Shown piece by piece: positions 46,857 through 55,210 of a DNA stretch of 64,000 bases. The position numbers were made by a program, and so were the translations under genes. Source of the stretch: CAVVUC01 sp963751395. GTDB lineage: Bacteria > Verrucomicrobiota > Verrucomicrobiia > Chthoniobacterales > Chthoniobacteraceae. Numbering within the stretch: the stretch's first letter is position 1; every line of letters starts with the position of its first letter. The DNA lies in contig CAVVUC010000001.1 in assembly GCA_963751395.1 (NCBI GenBank), positions 1,364,001 to 1,428,000 on the forward strand, in the 5' to 3' direction. Under the pieces are notes generated by a model. It was given only the letters and a program-made list of their open reading frames with translations. It had not been told where the DNA came from and did no database searches.

Positions 46857-49709
46857 TCATTTGGCTGACGAATCTGCCGCCGGATTAACACCGACAAACT
46901 CCCAATGACCGGGAGCGGCTTCAAAAATCAGGCAGCCGTCTTTTTGTTCCCGGAACTGGAGACCGGCCAGTGGATTTGCGGGTTGTCCATTCTTCCAAAC
47001 CGTTTTTCCGTTCGCGCGAACTTCGTGAAAGGGTTTGTTGGCGGCCATGGGCAGGCAGACGGTCGCTTTGGTTTTTTCCGGCGAGGTGAGATTCAGCGTG
47101 AACTTTTCCGGCGACTGGCGGAGTTCCAGCCGGATGTTGCCATTGACGCCCGGCATGAGCGCGGTGACCTCCCGCAGCGAGCCCATCTGCGGTCGGACGT
47201 GGTAAGTCGCGCAGGCGGTCGAAGTGGGGGCGATGCCGGCGACGTATTGCATCATCAGCGTGAGCGGACCGCCGGTCCAGGCGTGGTTGAGCGTGCCGCC
47301 GCGACTGAACAATTCCCACAAGGTGCTGGTTTCGCTGTCCACCATTTCCTGGTAGCGCTTCTTGAGCCGCGCCTGGGCGGCAGGGGCGTCGCCCATCTGG
47401 AAGAGCGATTCCAGGATGTATTTCTCGATGTATGGGCTGGCGTGAAATTCCTTTTCGAGCACGGACTTGATCGCCGGATATTTCTCGGGTCCGGCAATGC
47501 CTGAAACCACCGCCATGCCTTGCGCCCGGTCATCCGTCGCCCCGCCATATCCGGGATCGCGATAGGCGCTGCCGTTCCAGAATTTTTTGTTCACGGCGGC
47601 GATGATCTGCTCGCGCTGCCGGCGATAAGCGGCGGCTTCCGCAGGTTTCCCGAGGGTATCCGCCATATTGGCCGCGCCTTCCAGCGCGAGGCAGAACCAC
47701 GCCTGATCCAGCACGCGGATGTCCACGTTTTCGCCCCAATCCGCCCAGTCCCAGCCGTTCTCGCCGGAGCGGTGGACAATCAAGCCGTCCGCATCCGTCT
47801 GCCAGATGGACAGGTAATCCCTGGCGTGCGGAAAAGCATCGGCCAGCGTCTGGCGGTCGCCGGTGTTCTGATAGTAAGTCCAGAAACCGTATTGGCCGAC
47901 GCTTGCGAGCATCTGCTGCGGCAGTTCCTTGTCCCAGTTGCCGGTCGGAATGGGCGAATACAGCGTCTTGGTGGGCCGCTGCCAGTTGCAAAGGTTTTGG
48001 ATGCACTTGCGAATGAGCGTGTGGGCCCTGCCGTCGAACGTGTAGAAAACCTGCCCGAGCTGGATGACGATGTCGCCCCACCACTGTGCGCGCTCGCGGT
48101 CGGGACAATCGAAAAAGTTGTCCCGCATGTTGACGTAAAGGGTGCGCTCGCACTTCGTCCACAGCCGGTTCAGAAAGTCGTCGTCGCACGCGAAGCGTCC
48201 GATCAACCCGGTGTCGAATCCGGTCTCGCGAAACTTCAGACCGAGAATCTTCACGCCCTCCGGGATTTGATACACGACGTGATGTCCGTTCATCCATGCC
48301 GGCGTCTCGAACTCCTGTTCGCCCTCTTTGGTGATGTATTCGGCAAAGATTTCGTTGGCCGCGTCGTCCGTGCCGATTTTGATAAACTGCCCGGCGGGCG
48401 CGGAGATTCTGAGCCAAGGAGTGACCTGCGCATTGTAGGGCAGCCTGGCGGAAATCGGTTTGCCATCGCTGACCGATGGGAAGCTCGGGGCATTCTCGTA
48501 GTCTTTCAGCCCGAAATCCTTCCACTGCGGAATTTCCCGCAGCCACAGGCGATTCCACGGGGCCACCGGCGGGCGTCCGAACTCATGCGCGGCTGGCCAC
48601 GCATGGTCGTCGAAACCGGGCGCAGTCCAACCCGAAAGGTCGCGTTGCGCATCGAAGTGAACGGAGCTTTCCGATAGACGGAAGTTCGGCGTATTGGCTG
48701 CCTCACCGAATGCTGGATGAATGAGGTTTTTCCAGGTCGAATCCGAAAGCACCCGGGTTGCCCCAGCTTTCAACTCGAACAGGAAACCCGCCTTGCCGCT
48801 GCTCTTGTGCGAAAAACCATCCTTGCCGAAATACCACGCCAGCACGGCGATGGTGTTGTCGCCTTTCCGCAAATGGGGAGCGAGGTCCACGGCGTCGAAA
48901 TAGGTGTCCTGCGGATTCGGCCCGCGCTTGAGGCCGCCTTCTCGCACGACCAGTTGGCCGTTCACCCACAGCCAATACTTGGAATCCACGGCGATCCGGG
49001 CGATGGCGGACTTGGGTGCCTCGGCCAGCGCAAAACTTTTCCGGAAGCAGGTCCAGAGGTTCACGTCCGCCTTCGCACGGTCCGCTCCTTTTACCGCAAC
49101 CTTGCCCCACGGCCCGACCTCGCCGAGCCGGCCGACCACCTGGACCGGAGACCACTGGCCATCCGGCAGTGCGGTGGTTTTGCCCCGCCATGCCTGATCC
49201 GTGACCATCTCCACCGGAGGCAAATTTTGCAATTCGATGCGGATTTTCCCGACCAAACCGGCGGCCGCGATCGGGCCATCCGCAGGGTCATTGACGGCTT
49301 CGACATCGATGACATTCCTGCCGGGCCGCAGCGCCGGTGCGACATCCATCACCTCCGCCTTCTCCCAGCGATCGCCTTTGCCGATCTTTTGTCCGTTCAC
49401 GGAAAGGACGAAATGATTGTCGGCGGAAAATACGGCCGCGGCTGCCGTCACTTTCGCATCCGCAGGCAAGCGGATCTCGCGCTGGAAATGCCGGCTGCCG
49501 CCAGGTGCATTGCGTGTCGGATCAACCCCCGCCTCCGCAGTCCAAATCCATGACGCTCCGGATAAATCAGGCGTCTTGGACAGTGCGGCATCGGCCCGGG
49601 AGCGGCCAATCCACTGCGCCAACCAATTTGCCTCCGGCTGGGCGGGTTCGGCGTGAACCGCCGCCGCAAGGAAGGAACAAAACAACCATAGGGGTTTCAT
49701 GGTACTCAT
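46857..49709 (-). CDS. Secreted GH78 alpha-L-rhamnosidase, 950 aa
   Basis: The signal peptide is MKPLWLFCSFLAAAVHAEP. Two N-terminal sugar-binding sandwiches follow (FVLSVNGQKIGKGDRWEKAE; YWLWVNGQLVVREGGLKRGP), then the GH78 core: FFDCPDRERAQWWGD at about 531-545 holds the acid motif, and SRGGTLNHAWTGGPLTLMM (about 799-817) the second active-site segment. A Greek-key domain closes the protein. It resembles family members that carry a duplicated N-terminal lectin-like module. Role: release of terminal alpha-L-rhamnose. The start at 49709 overlaps, as ATGA, the stop of the deleted GH43 remnant; ATG 49700 is the alternative. Confidence 0.88.
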   Translation of the reverse strand: MSTMKPLWLFCSFLAAAVHAEPAQPEANWLAQWIGRSRADAALSKTPDLSGASWIWTAEAGVDPTRNAPGGSRHFQREIRLPADAKVTAAAAVFSADNHFVLSVNGQKIGKGDRWEKAEVMDVAPALRPGRNVIDVEAVNDPADGPIAAAGLVGKIRIELQNLPPVEMVTDQAWRGKTTALPDGQWSPVQVVGRLGEVGPWGKVAVKGADRAKADVNLWTCFRKSFALAEAPKSAIARIAVDSKYWLWVNGQLVVREGGLKRGPNPQDTYFDAVDLAPHLRKGDNTIAVLAWYFGKDGFSHKSSGKAGFLFELKAGATRVLSDSTWKNLIHPAFGEAANTPNFRLSESSVHFDAQRDLSGWTAPGFDDHAWPAAHEFGRPPVAPWNRLWLREIPQWKDFGLKDYENAPSFPSVSDGKPISARLPYNAQVTPWLRISAPAGQFIKIGTDDAANEIFAEYITKEGEQEFETPAWMNGHHVVYQIPEGVKILGLKFRETGFDTGLIGRFACDDDFLNRLWTKCERTLYVNMRDNFFDCPDRERAQWWGDIVIQLGQVFYTFDGRAHTLIRKCIQNLCNWQRPTKTLYSPIPTGNWDKELPQQMLASVGQYGFWTYYQNTGDRQTLADAFPHARDYLSIWQTDADGLIVHRSGENGWDWADWGENVDIRVLDQAWFCLALEGAANMADTLGKPAEAAAYRRQREQIIAAVNKKFWNGSAYRDPGYGGATDDRAQGMAVVSGIAGPEKYPAIKSVLEKEFHASPYIEKYILESLFQMGDAPAAQARLKKRYQEMVDSETSTLWELFSRGGTLNHAWTGGPLTLMMQYVAGIAPTSTACATYHVRPQMGSLREVTALMPGVNGNIRLELRQSPEKFTLNLTSPEKTKATVCLPMAANKPFHEVRANGKTVWKNGQPANPLAGLQFREQKDGCLIFEAAPGHWEFVGVNPAADSSAK

Positions 49710-50047
49710 AGGGTAATCGTTTGCGCGGCATTGGTTTTTCGGGCGCGGACATCAATGGCGTTGCCCGGGTTCCAGCGGTCGGCCATGAAGATGAATGCGT
49801 CTTTCTTGCCGGGCATGGGCAGCACGAACGTGGATTGCGACTGGAAGGTGGTGGCGATCCGATCGGCCGGACCCACGCACGGGTTGCCATGCCCGGTCCA
49901 CGGGCCGGCGAGTTTGTCGGCGCTGACGAGGCGGGCGGCGTTGTTATCCGGCCAGATTCCGCCGGGGACGAATGCGTTGAGGGGTTCGGCAGCGAGGCCG
50001 GTGGCAAGTGCTTCGGTGAAGAGGATGCTTAGGAGCGGTTGTTTCAT
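49706..50047 (-). pseudogene. GH43 remnant with large in-frame internal deletion, 113 aa
   Basis: The frame begins with a normal signal peptide (MKQPLLSILFTEALATGLAA) and the opening FVPGGIWPDNNA of the GH43 galactanase-like genes, then jumps directly to ARLVSADKLAGPWTGHGNPC, a late part of the propeller, and on to FQSQSTFVLPMPGKKDAFIF and MADRWNPGNAID. Aligned by eye with the gene 19455-21275, roughly 230-250 residues are missing in the middle, including the Glu motif (NEAPALFK), and the C-terminus is also lost. The Gln motif (SQST) remains. It cannot form a propeller. The deletion keeps the frame and the ATGA overlap with the following GH78 gene. Confidence 0.75.
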
Positions 50048-50135
50048 ATAAGATTAAGGCATTCCGGTCAGCGCGATACGGACCATTCAACGACCGTCGG
50101 GGGCGTCCCCTTATGTTTGTCTCGATCGTCCTGCT

Positions 50136-51425
50136 TCATTCCTTTTCCAGCAGGTCAACGATGTCCGGATCTTTGCAAGAGGAAGTGGCAGGCTTGCCGT
50201 TGATGTGGCAGTTGATTTTCAATGTTTTGACGACCCCGAATGCGGGATCGTCCCCTTCGGCCAGCGAGGCGACGACAAAGGTTCCATCACCGGTGCGAAG
50301 AGCTTTCTCCACTTTGGATTTGACGTCGCGGACACGTGACGGGTCATTGCCCGCGAGGTCGCCGTAGCTGGCGGAATCAATCGTGATTTGCTCCGGCTTG
50401 AGTCGTGGCGGGCGCACAAAGTTCCGGTCGCCGATATTGGACTCCCACTTCATGGGCTGGATGCCGCCGTCTTGGGTGAACACGAGCGGGCTGCTCCAGT
50501 ATTGGAAATCGTGGCCCTTCACGCCATCGGGGCGCGATCCCCAGCGGTCGCCCATCCAGATGTAGGCGGTGCCGCGCGATGTTGGCAACTGGGCGACAAA
50601 GGTCTGCTGTGCGGCAATGATCGGCTTGCCTGCCGCATCACGGTTGATGTTCGCCCGCTCCGTGTAGGGCCCCAACGGTTTTTCGGCGGTGAATACGCGG
50701 GCGCCGGAACCCTCGGGGCCGAAGCAGCAGGTCTTGTCGAAAAGCGCGTAGTAAAGTTTGCCACGCTTGAAGAGCGCCGGAGCCTCGCTGCCTTCGCCGA
50801 GATAGCCGCTGTTTTTCAGTGTGGAACTCAAATAATCCGGCGCAAGTTTCTCGATGGAGATGGAATGGTTGTTTTTGATGGAAGTGTAGATCAGGTAGGC
50901 GGTGCCGTCGTCATCCACCATCAAGTTGAGATCCCCCGGTTTTTCCTGGGTAACATTCACATTGCCGTTTTGGATCGTGAACGGTCCTTGCGGCTTGTCG
51001 CTGACAGCCACACCAAACTGGCCGTCCCACAGAGTGGCATACCAGTTATACCAAAGCACGTATTTGCGGGTATTCTTGTTGTAAACCACATACGGCCGGT
51101 AATAAACGCCGTCCGGCGGGTTTTGGAGCAGTTCCCCTTCGAACTTCCATGTCACCAGGTCCACCGAGCTATAGCAACGGTAACGGTTGTTCTTATTGAA
51201 ACCGTCCGTCGTGCCGTAAGCGGTGCCGTAGAGGTAATAGCGGTCGCCGAACTTCTGCAGGCAGCCGTCGTGCGCATCCACGATGTTGCCATCGGCATCC
51301 ATGCGCGGCTTGCGGTTGCTGATGGAGGGCAGGGTGTTTTCAGCCGATACGTTCAGTGGCCAAGGGATGCAGCAAACAAGCAGGATGCGAAACAGGGACT
51401 TGAGATACATGGGTGGTTTCATCAT
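50136..51425 (-). CDS. Secreted GH43-family enzyme, 429 aa
   Basis: A signal peptide runs to about residue 32 (ILLVCCIPWPLNVSAENTL). The propeller begins MDADGNIVDAHDGCLQKFGD, then YYLYGTAYGTTDGFN and LMVDDDGTAYLIYTS. GSEAPALFKRGKLYYALFDK and AAQQTFVAQL supply the Glu and Gln positions seen in the galactanase-like genes, so it is a distant member of the same GH43 branch (beta-1,3-galactanase or alpha-L-arabinofuranosidase type). An unusual C-terminal domain of about 90 residues (DVKSKVEKALRTGDGTFVVA, PDIVDLLEKE) is not recognised; similar strings occur at the end of the GH29 gene 34146-36173. ATG 51425 is chosen because it overlaps the preceding remnant stop as ATGA; 51410 is an alternative. 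Confidence 0.78.
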   Translation of the reverse strand: MMKPPMYLKSLFRILLVCCIPWPLNVSAENTLPSISNRKPRMDADGNIVDAHDGCLQKFGDRYYLYGTAYGTTDGFNKNNRYRCYSSVDLVTWKFEGELLQNPPDGVYYRPYVVYNKNTRKYVLWYNWYATLWDGQFGVAVSDKPQGPFTIQNGNVNVTQEKPGDLNLMVDDDGTAYLIYTSIKNNHSISIEKLAPDYLSSTLKNSGYLGEGSEAPALFKRGKLYYALFDKTCCFGPEGSGARVFTAEKPLGPYTERANINRDAAGKPIIAAQQTFVAQLPTSRGTAYIWMGDRWGSRPDGVKGHDFQYWSSPLVFTQDGGIQPMKWESNIGDRNFVRPPRLKPEQITIDSASYGDLAGNDPSRVRDVKSKVEKALRTGDGTFVVASLAEGDDPAFGVVKTLKINCHINGKPATSSCKDPDIVDLLEKE

Positions 51426-51478
51426 AAGGGTTGTAGTGTGACGGTGCGCAGGTTGATGGCTTTCCATGCCTGTGGATC
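51422..51478 (-). pseudogene. Out-of-frame C-terminal tail left after deletion in the GH29 gene
   Basis: Immediately after the GH29 stop, the +1 frame reads DPQAWKAINLRTVTLQPL followed by TGA. This is the very C-terminus of the paralogue 29839-32013 (DPQAWKAINLRAITLRPE). The segment is therefore the original end of the 51477 gene, cut off by a deletion that also shifted the frame. Its stop overlaps the next start as ATGA (51422-51425). Confidence 0.75.
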
Positions 51479-53249
51479 AAGGTTTACTGACGGTCGGGGC
51501 TTTGGGTGACACGGCTTTCAGGTTGGTGCCGGTGATCTTCAGTCCATAGGCGAACTCACACGGTTTCTTGGACGGGAGCGTGACGACCAGTCCTTCCTCG
51601 GTTTGTTGCCAAATGAGTTTTTCACTGCTGCCGAGTAACTTCACGTCTGTAATCTTGCCAGCACCTTCGGCCAGCGAGCGAACGACGGCTTTGCCATCGG
51701 TCGGCCAGGCCATCAAGTAGGCGTAGAGCGCGCCGTTGTTCGTCGTGAAACGGATGTCCGCGCCGGTGTATGGCGTCTGAGCGTGGACTGGTTTGAGGTT
51801 CCCGGACTGCATCACCACCTGACCCTCACCCCAGACATCCCACGCGCCGGAGCCGTGGATGCCCTCGCTGTTGGCGTCCATCCAGTCGCCCATGGCCTGT
51901 AGCGTCTTCAGTCCGCCGGGATCGAGTTCGCCGGCCGGGGTGAGCGGAATGTTGATTGCATAGTTGCCGTCGCGCGAGACCGCTTCGAGCATCTGATGGA
52001 TGACCATGCCGCTGTCGTAGAAGGTGCCCGCCTTGTAGAACCACTCGCCCAGGCCGTTCTCGGTCTGCCAGGTGCAGTCTTTCTTTATGTCGCCGGGGAC
52101 GCTGGACTCGACGTTGACCGCGACAGCGCGCGGGTCCTCGTTGCCCTTGGTGAAGGCCATGGCTTCCAGCTTGCCGCCGTTCTTCGCCATGTTCTTGTTG
52201 TAAAGGTGGGCGATGACTCGCGGCGTGGCGTCGGCGCGCAGTCCCTTGCCGGTCACTTGGCCGCAAAACGGGTAGCTGCCGCCGCCGTCGAAATAAATGA
52301 AGTCCGGCGAGAACTGGTCAATGGCATCCATCACGCGGTGCGTCCACTTGGTGGCATACCAGACGGCGAAGTCGCGGTGGACTTTCAGATCGCCATTCGG
52401 GATGCCGTGCGAGAGCGGGTCGCGGAAGCGGAATGCCGTCCGCTCATCTTCCGTCTTTGCGTCGGCGGGATAGGCGACGTCCTCCTTGAGGTCGATGCCG
52501 TAAAGATCCTTCAAGTCCAATCCCATGTCCTTCCACCAGGTTTTCTTTCCGTCGTAATTCTGCGCTGCGTCGTAAGGCACGCCTTTTTTCGGTCCGTCGA
52601 GGTCGTGGAGGAACGCCGGTTGATACCACCAGAGCGAATAGTCGCCGTGGAATGCAATGCCGAAGCGGACACCCTGCGCACGGGCGGCCTTCTCCCAGCC
52701 GCCAAGAATGTCGCGTTTCGGTCCGATCTTCACCGAGTTCCACGGTTGGTATTTGGAATTCCACAGATCGAAGTTGTCGTGGTGCATTCCCTGGCCGATG
52801 ACGTAGCGCGCACCGGCGCGCTTGTAGAGCGCCATCAACTTTTCCGGATTCCAATTCTGCGCCTTCCAGAGCGGCAGCATGTCCTTGTAGCCAAACTCGC
52901 TGGGATGCCCGAAGCGCTGGAGATGGTTGGCATAGACCTGCGTGTAGGGTCCCCACGCCTCGCGGGGCATGTAAATCCATTTTGCATACCAGTCGCCATC
53001 CTCGCCGACCGACTGCGGCCCCCAGTGCAGCCACATCCCGATCTTCGCCTCACGCCACCATTTCGGTTGTTTGAAATGGTCGCCGAGCGAGTTCCAGGTC
53101 GGCTCGCACGGCCCCGGCGCGATCGGGACATTGATTTTCTCCATGTCTGCCGCGTCCTCGGGTGTTGCCAGGCTAAATCCGAGGGCCAAAAGGCATGCGG
53201 TGTTCGTGAGTTGTTTGGTTAGATTCATTTGCTGTGGTAAGAGAGTCAT
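51477..53249 (-). CDS. Secreted GH29 alpha-L-fucosidase lacking its C-terminal binding module, 590 aa
   Basis: The signal peptide (LTNTACLLALGFSLATPED) follows either ATG 53249 (ATGA overlap with the GH97 stop) or ATG 53228. The barrel shows WWREAKIGMWLHWGPQSVGE, FGHPSEFGYKDMLPLWKAQN, HHDNFDLWNSKYQPWNSVKI and the nucleophile Asp at about residue 321 in FIYFDGGGS. The fucosidase sandwich is complete (VRSLAEGAGKITDVKLLGSS). After KITGTNLKAVSPKAPTVSKP the protein stops, whereas its paralogue 29839-32013 goes on for about 120 residues of CBM-like module. The catalytic part should still be active on terminal alpha-L-fucose, but binding would be altered. The open frame to 53474 is antisense-like and not used. 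Confidence 0.85.
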   Translation of the reverse strand: MTLLPQQMNLTKQLTNTACLLALGFSLATPEDAADMEKINVPIAPGPCEPTWNSLGDHFKQPKWWREAKIGMWLHWGPQSVGEDGDWYAKWIYMPREAWGPYTQVYANHLQRFGHPSEFGYKDMLPLWKAQNWNPEKLMALYKRAGARYVIGQGMHHDNFDLWNSKYQPWNSVKIGPKRDILGGWEKAARAQGVRFGIAFHGDYSLWWYQPAFLHDLDGPKKGVPYDAAQNYDGKKTWWKDMGLDLKDLYGIDLKEDVAYPADAKTEDERTAFRFRDPLSHGIPNGDLKVHRDFAVWYATKWTHRVMDAIDQFSPDFIYFDGGGSYPFCGQVTGKGLRADATPRVIAHLYNKNMAKNGGKLEAMAFTKGNEDPRAVAVNVESSVPGDIKKDCTWQTENGLGEWFYKAGTFYDSGMVIHQMLEAVSRDGNYAINIPLTPAGELDPGGLKTLQAMGDWMDANSEGIHGSGAWDVWGEGQVVMQSGNLKPVHAQTPYTGADIRFTTNNGALYAYLMAWPTDGKAVVRSLAEGAGKITDVKLLGSSEKLIWQQTEEGLVVTLPSKKPCEFAYGLKITGTNLKAVSPKAPTVSKP

Positions 53250-55210
53250 TTGGATTTCTGCTGGAGCGTGGCGGCAAATCCACCGGCGTTTTCCATGCGG
53301 ATGTGGATGGTATCGCCGCGTTTCACCTCGCGGGTGGTTTCTGCGAGCGCGGTCGGGCGTTGGACGGATTCCGGTGTGTCGGAGTATGTGGTGAGCGTGT
53401 AAGTTCCCTCGCCGAGAAAATCGAGTTTCAGGTCGAGTTCGAGCGGTTGCTGGTGGTTCATGCCGGCGATCCACCAGCCCTTATCCTTGCGGCGCGCCTG
53501 GACGAGGTGCTGCATGAGCTCAGCGGAAAGCGCGCGGGTTTCATCCCACGTGGTGGGCAGATTTCGATAGAAACCGATGCCCGGTTGGCCGCGGTAGTTC
53601 ACCGGATCATCGGCCATGCAGAGAAACGGCGAGTCAACCAGCACCGCCAGCGCCAACTGCCGCGCGCGGGTGCCGGTGGACGTCGCGGGGATCGAGTTGG
53701 GCACGAATTCATCTTCGCGCACATTCAGGAAGGCCCCCGGCGTGATGTCCGCCGGGCCGAGCAATCCACGCGTGAAGGGCAACATCATCATGTGCGACGG
53801 AGTGAATGCTTTGCCGAGTTTCACATATTCCACGCCCAGCACGCCTTCCTGCGTGAGCAGGTTCGGCCAGGTGCGCGACAGCCCGGTGGCGGTGTAGGCG
53901 CCGTGGAAATCCACCGCCAGGCGATGTTTGGCGGCGGCGGCAAGCAGCTCTTCATGCCAGCGCTGGGTGGCCTGCGAGCCGTTGTTTTGGAAGAAGTCGA
54001 TCTTCACGCCCACCGCGCCCCATTTGGCGTAGGTGGCGAACAACTTGTCCGCGCCGATCGACGGGATGTTTTTCGAGTTCACCCACAGGATGAGTTTCAC
54101 GCCCTTGGTTTTCGCATAAGCCATCAACTCCGGCATGTTGATGTGGCCTTGGGGCTTGATGGCGGTTTCCGGGTCCTTGCTTTCCTGATCATACCAGAAC
54201 CAATCGACCAACATGTAACGCCAGCCCATCTCCGCGGCGAAGTCGATGTATTCCTTGTGCGACTGCGTGTTGCCACGGGAATGGAGGCCGCTGTATTGGT
54301 CCCAGTGACGGTTGCGGCCGGTCCACCAGGCGTCCCATGCGGAAATGCCGGGCTGGATCCACGAGGCATCCTTGATCTGCGAGGGCGTGGCCAGGTTGAC
54401 TAACAAAGTGGAAACGGTGAGGTCGCCCGCCGTGCGCGCGATGATCAACGCGTGCCAGGCCGACTCGCGGGGCGTTGCGGATTCCACCGGGGAAACCAGC
54501 GACGCCCTGGCACCGAATACGCCGGGTCCGCCGGGTGACATGAGAAACGAGCCCGACCAATCCCGCACATCGGCCTCGCCCACCGCGACGAATGCACCCG
54601 GCGTTTGGACGACCATGGGCAGGATCCTGCGGTCCCCTGGCGTCTGGCTCAGGCGGATTTCCTGATAGTTACTTTCCGCTTCCGCGGAGCCACCGATCCA
54701 CGCGCGGTGGTCGGCGGGAAAAAGGAACTCGGTCCGGTCTTCCACGAGTTTGAACCGGCCGAGCGAATTTTGTTTCGGCAGCACGTAGCGCAGCGCCACG
54801 CCATCGTCGTAGGCGCGCACGAGCACCTCAAAATCGACGGCCTCGGCGGGTGCCGGGCGGTTTTCGCGCAGCCGCAGACTCAACTCGCGGTAGCGGTCCT
54901 TGACCGTGCTGAACTTGCCGAAGTCGTCTTTCCAGGACGTATCATTCGATCGAATCCTGGCGGCGAGCACCTGCACGCTTTCCCCCAGTTTTGTTCCATC
55001 CTCGAAGGCCAGCCCAAGGCGGGAGGGCACCAGGAGCGGCGCTCCATCGAGGTCGATCGAATACGTCAGGCCATTCGCGGACTGGACGTTGACCGACAGC
55101 TTTCCGTCGGGCGAGGACAACTTGGGAATGTCCACAGCACGGGCGGAGGCAGCCGCCAGCGGACTGAGGAGCAGGGCGAGGATAACGAGTCTGTCAGGTA
55201 GTTTTTTCAT
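53246..55210 (-). CDS. Secreted GH97 glycosidase, retaining alpha-galactosidase type, 654 aa
   Basis: A signal peptide (MKKLPDRLVILALLLSPLAA) precedes the N-terminal beta-sandwich (LSSPDGKLSVNVQSANGLTY), the TIM barrel (SAWDAWWTGRNRHWDQYSGL, WRYMLVDWFWYDQESKDPET) and a C-terminal sandwich. GAVGVKIDFFQNNG (Asp about 404) matches the nucleophile position of the retaining GH97 enzymes such as the Bacteroides alpha-galactosidase, whereas inverting GH97 members use Glu bases elsewhere. It probably releases alpha-linked galactose, or a related sugar such as beta-L-arabinose, which some relatives accept. It overlaps the GH95 gene by 17 bases (ATG 55210; 35 if ATG 55228 is used) and the GH29 gene by ATGA, so the three are likely co-translated. 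Confidence 0.85.
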   Translation of the reverse strand: MKKLPDRLVILALLLSPLAAASARAVDIPKLSSPDGKLSVNVQSANGLTYSIDLDGAPLLVPSRLGLAFEDGTKLGESVQVLAARIRSNDTSWKDDFGKFSTVKDRYRELSLRLRENRPAPAEAVDFEVLVRAYDDGVALRYVLPKQNSLGRFKLVEDRTEFLFPADHRAWIGGSAEAESNYQEIRLSQTPGDRRILPMVVQTPGAFVAVGEADVRDWSGSFLMSPGGPGVFGARASLVSPVESATPRESAWHALIIARTAGDLTVSTLLVNLATPSQIKDASWIQPGISAWDAWWTGRNRHWDQYSGLHSRGNTQSHKEYIDFAAEMGWRYMLVDWFWYDQESKDPETAIKPQGHINMPELMAYAKTKGVKLILWVNSKNIPSIGADKLFATYAKWGAVGVKIDFFQNNGSQATQRWHEELLAAAAKHRLAVDFHGAYTATGLSRTWPNLLTQEGVLGVEYVKLGKAFTPSHMMMLPFTRGLLGPADITPGAFLNVREDEFVPNSIPATSTGTRARQLALAVLVDSPFLCMADDPVNYRGQPGIGFYRNLPTTWDETRALSAELMQHLVQARRKDKGWWIAGMNHQQPLELDLKLDFLGEGTYTLTTYSDTPESVQRPTALAETTREVKRGDTIHIRMENAGGFAATLQQKSK

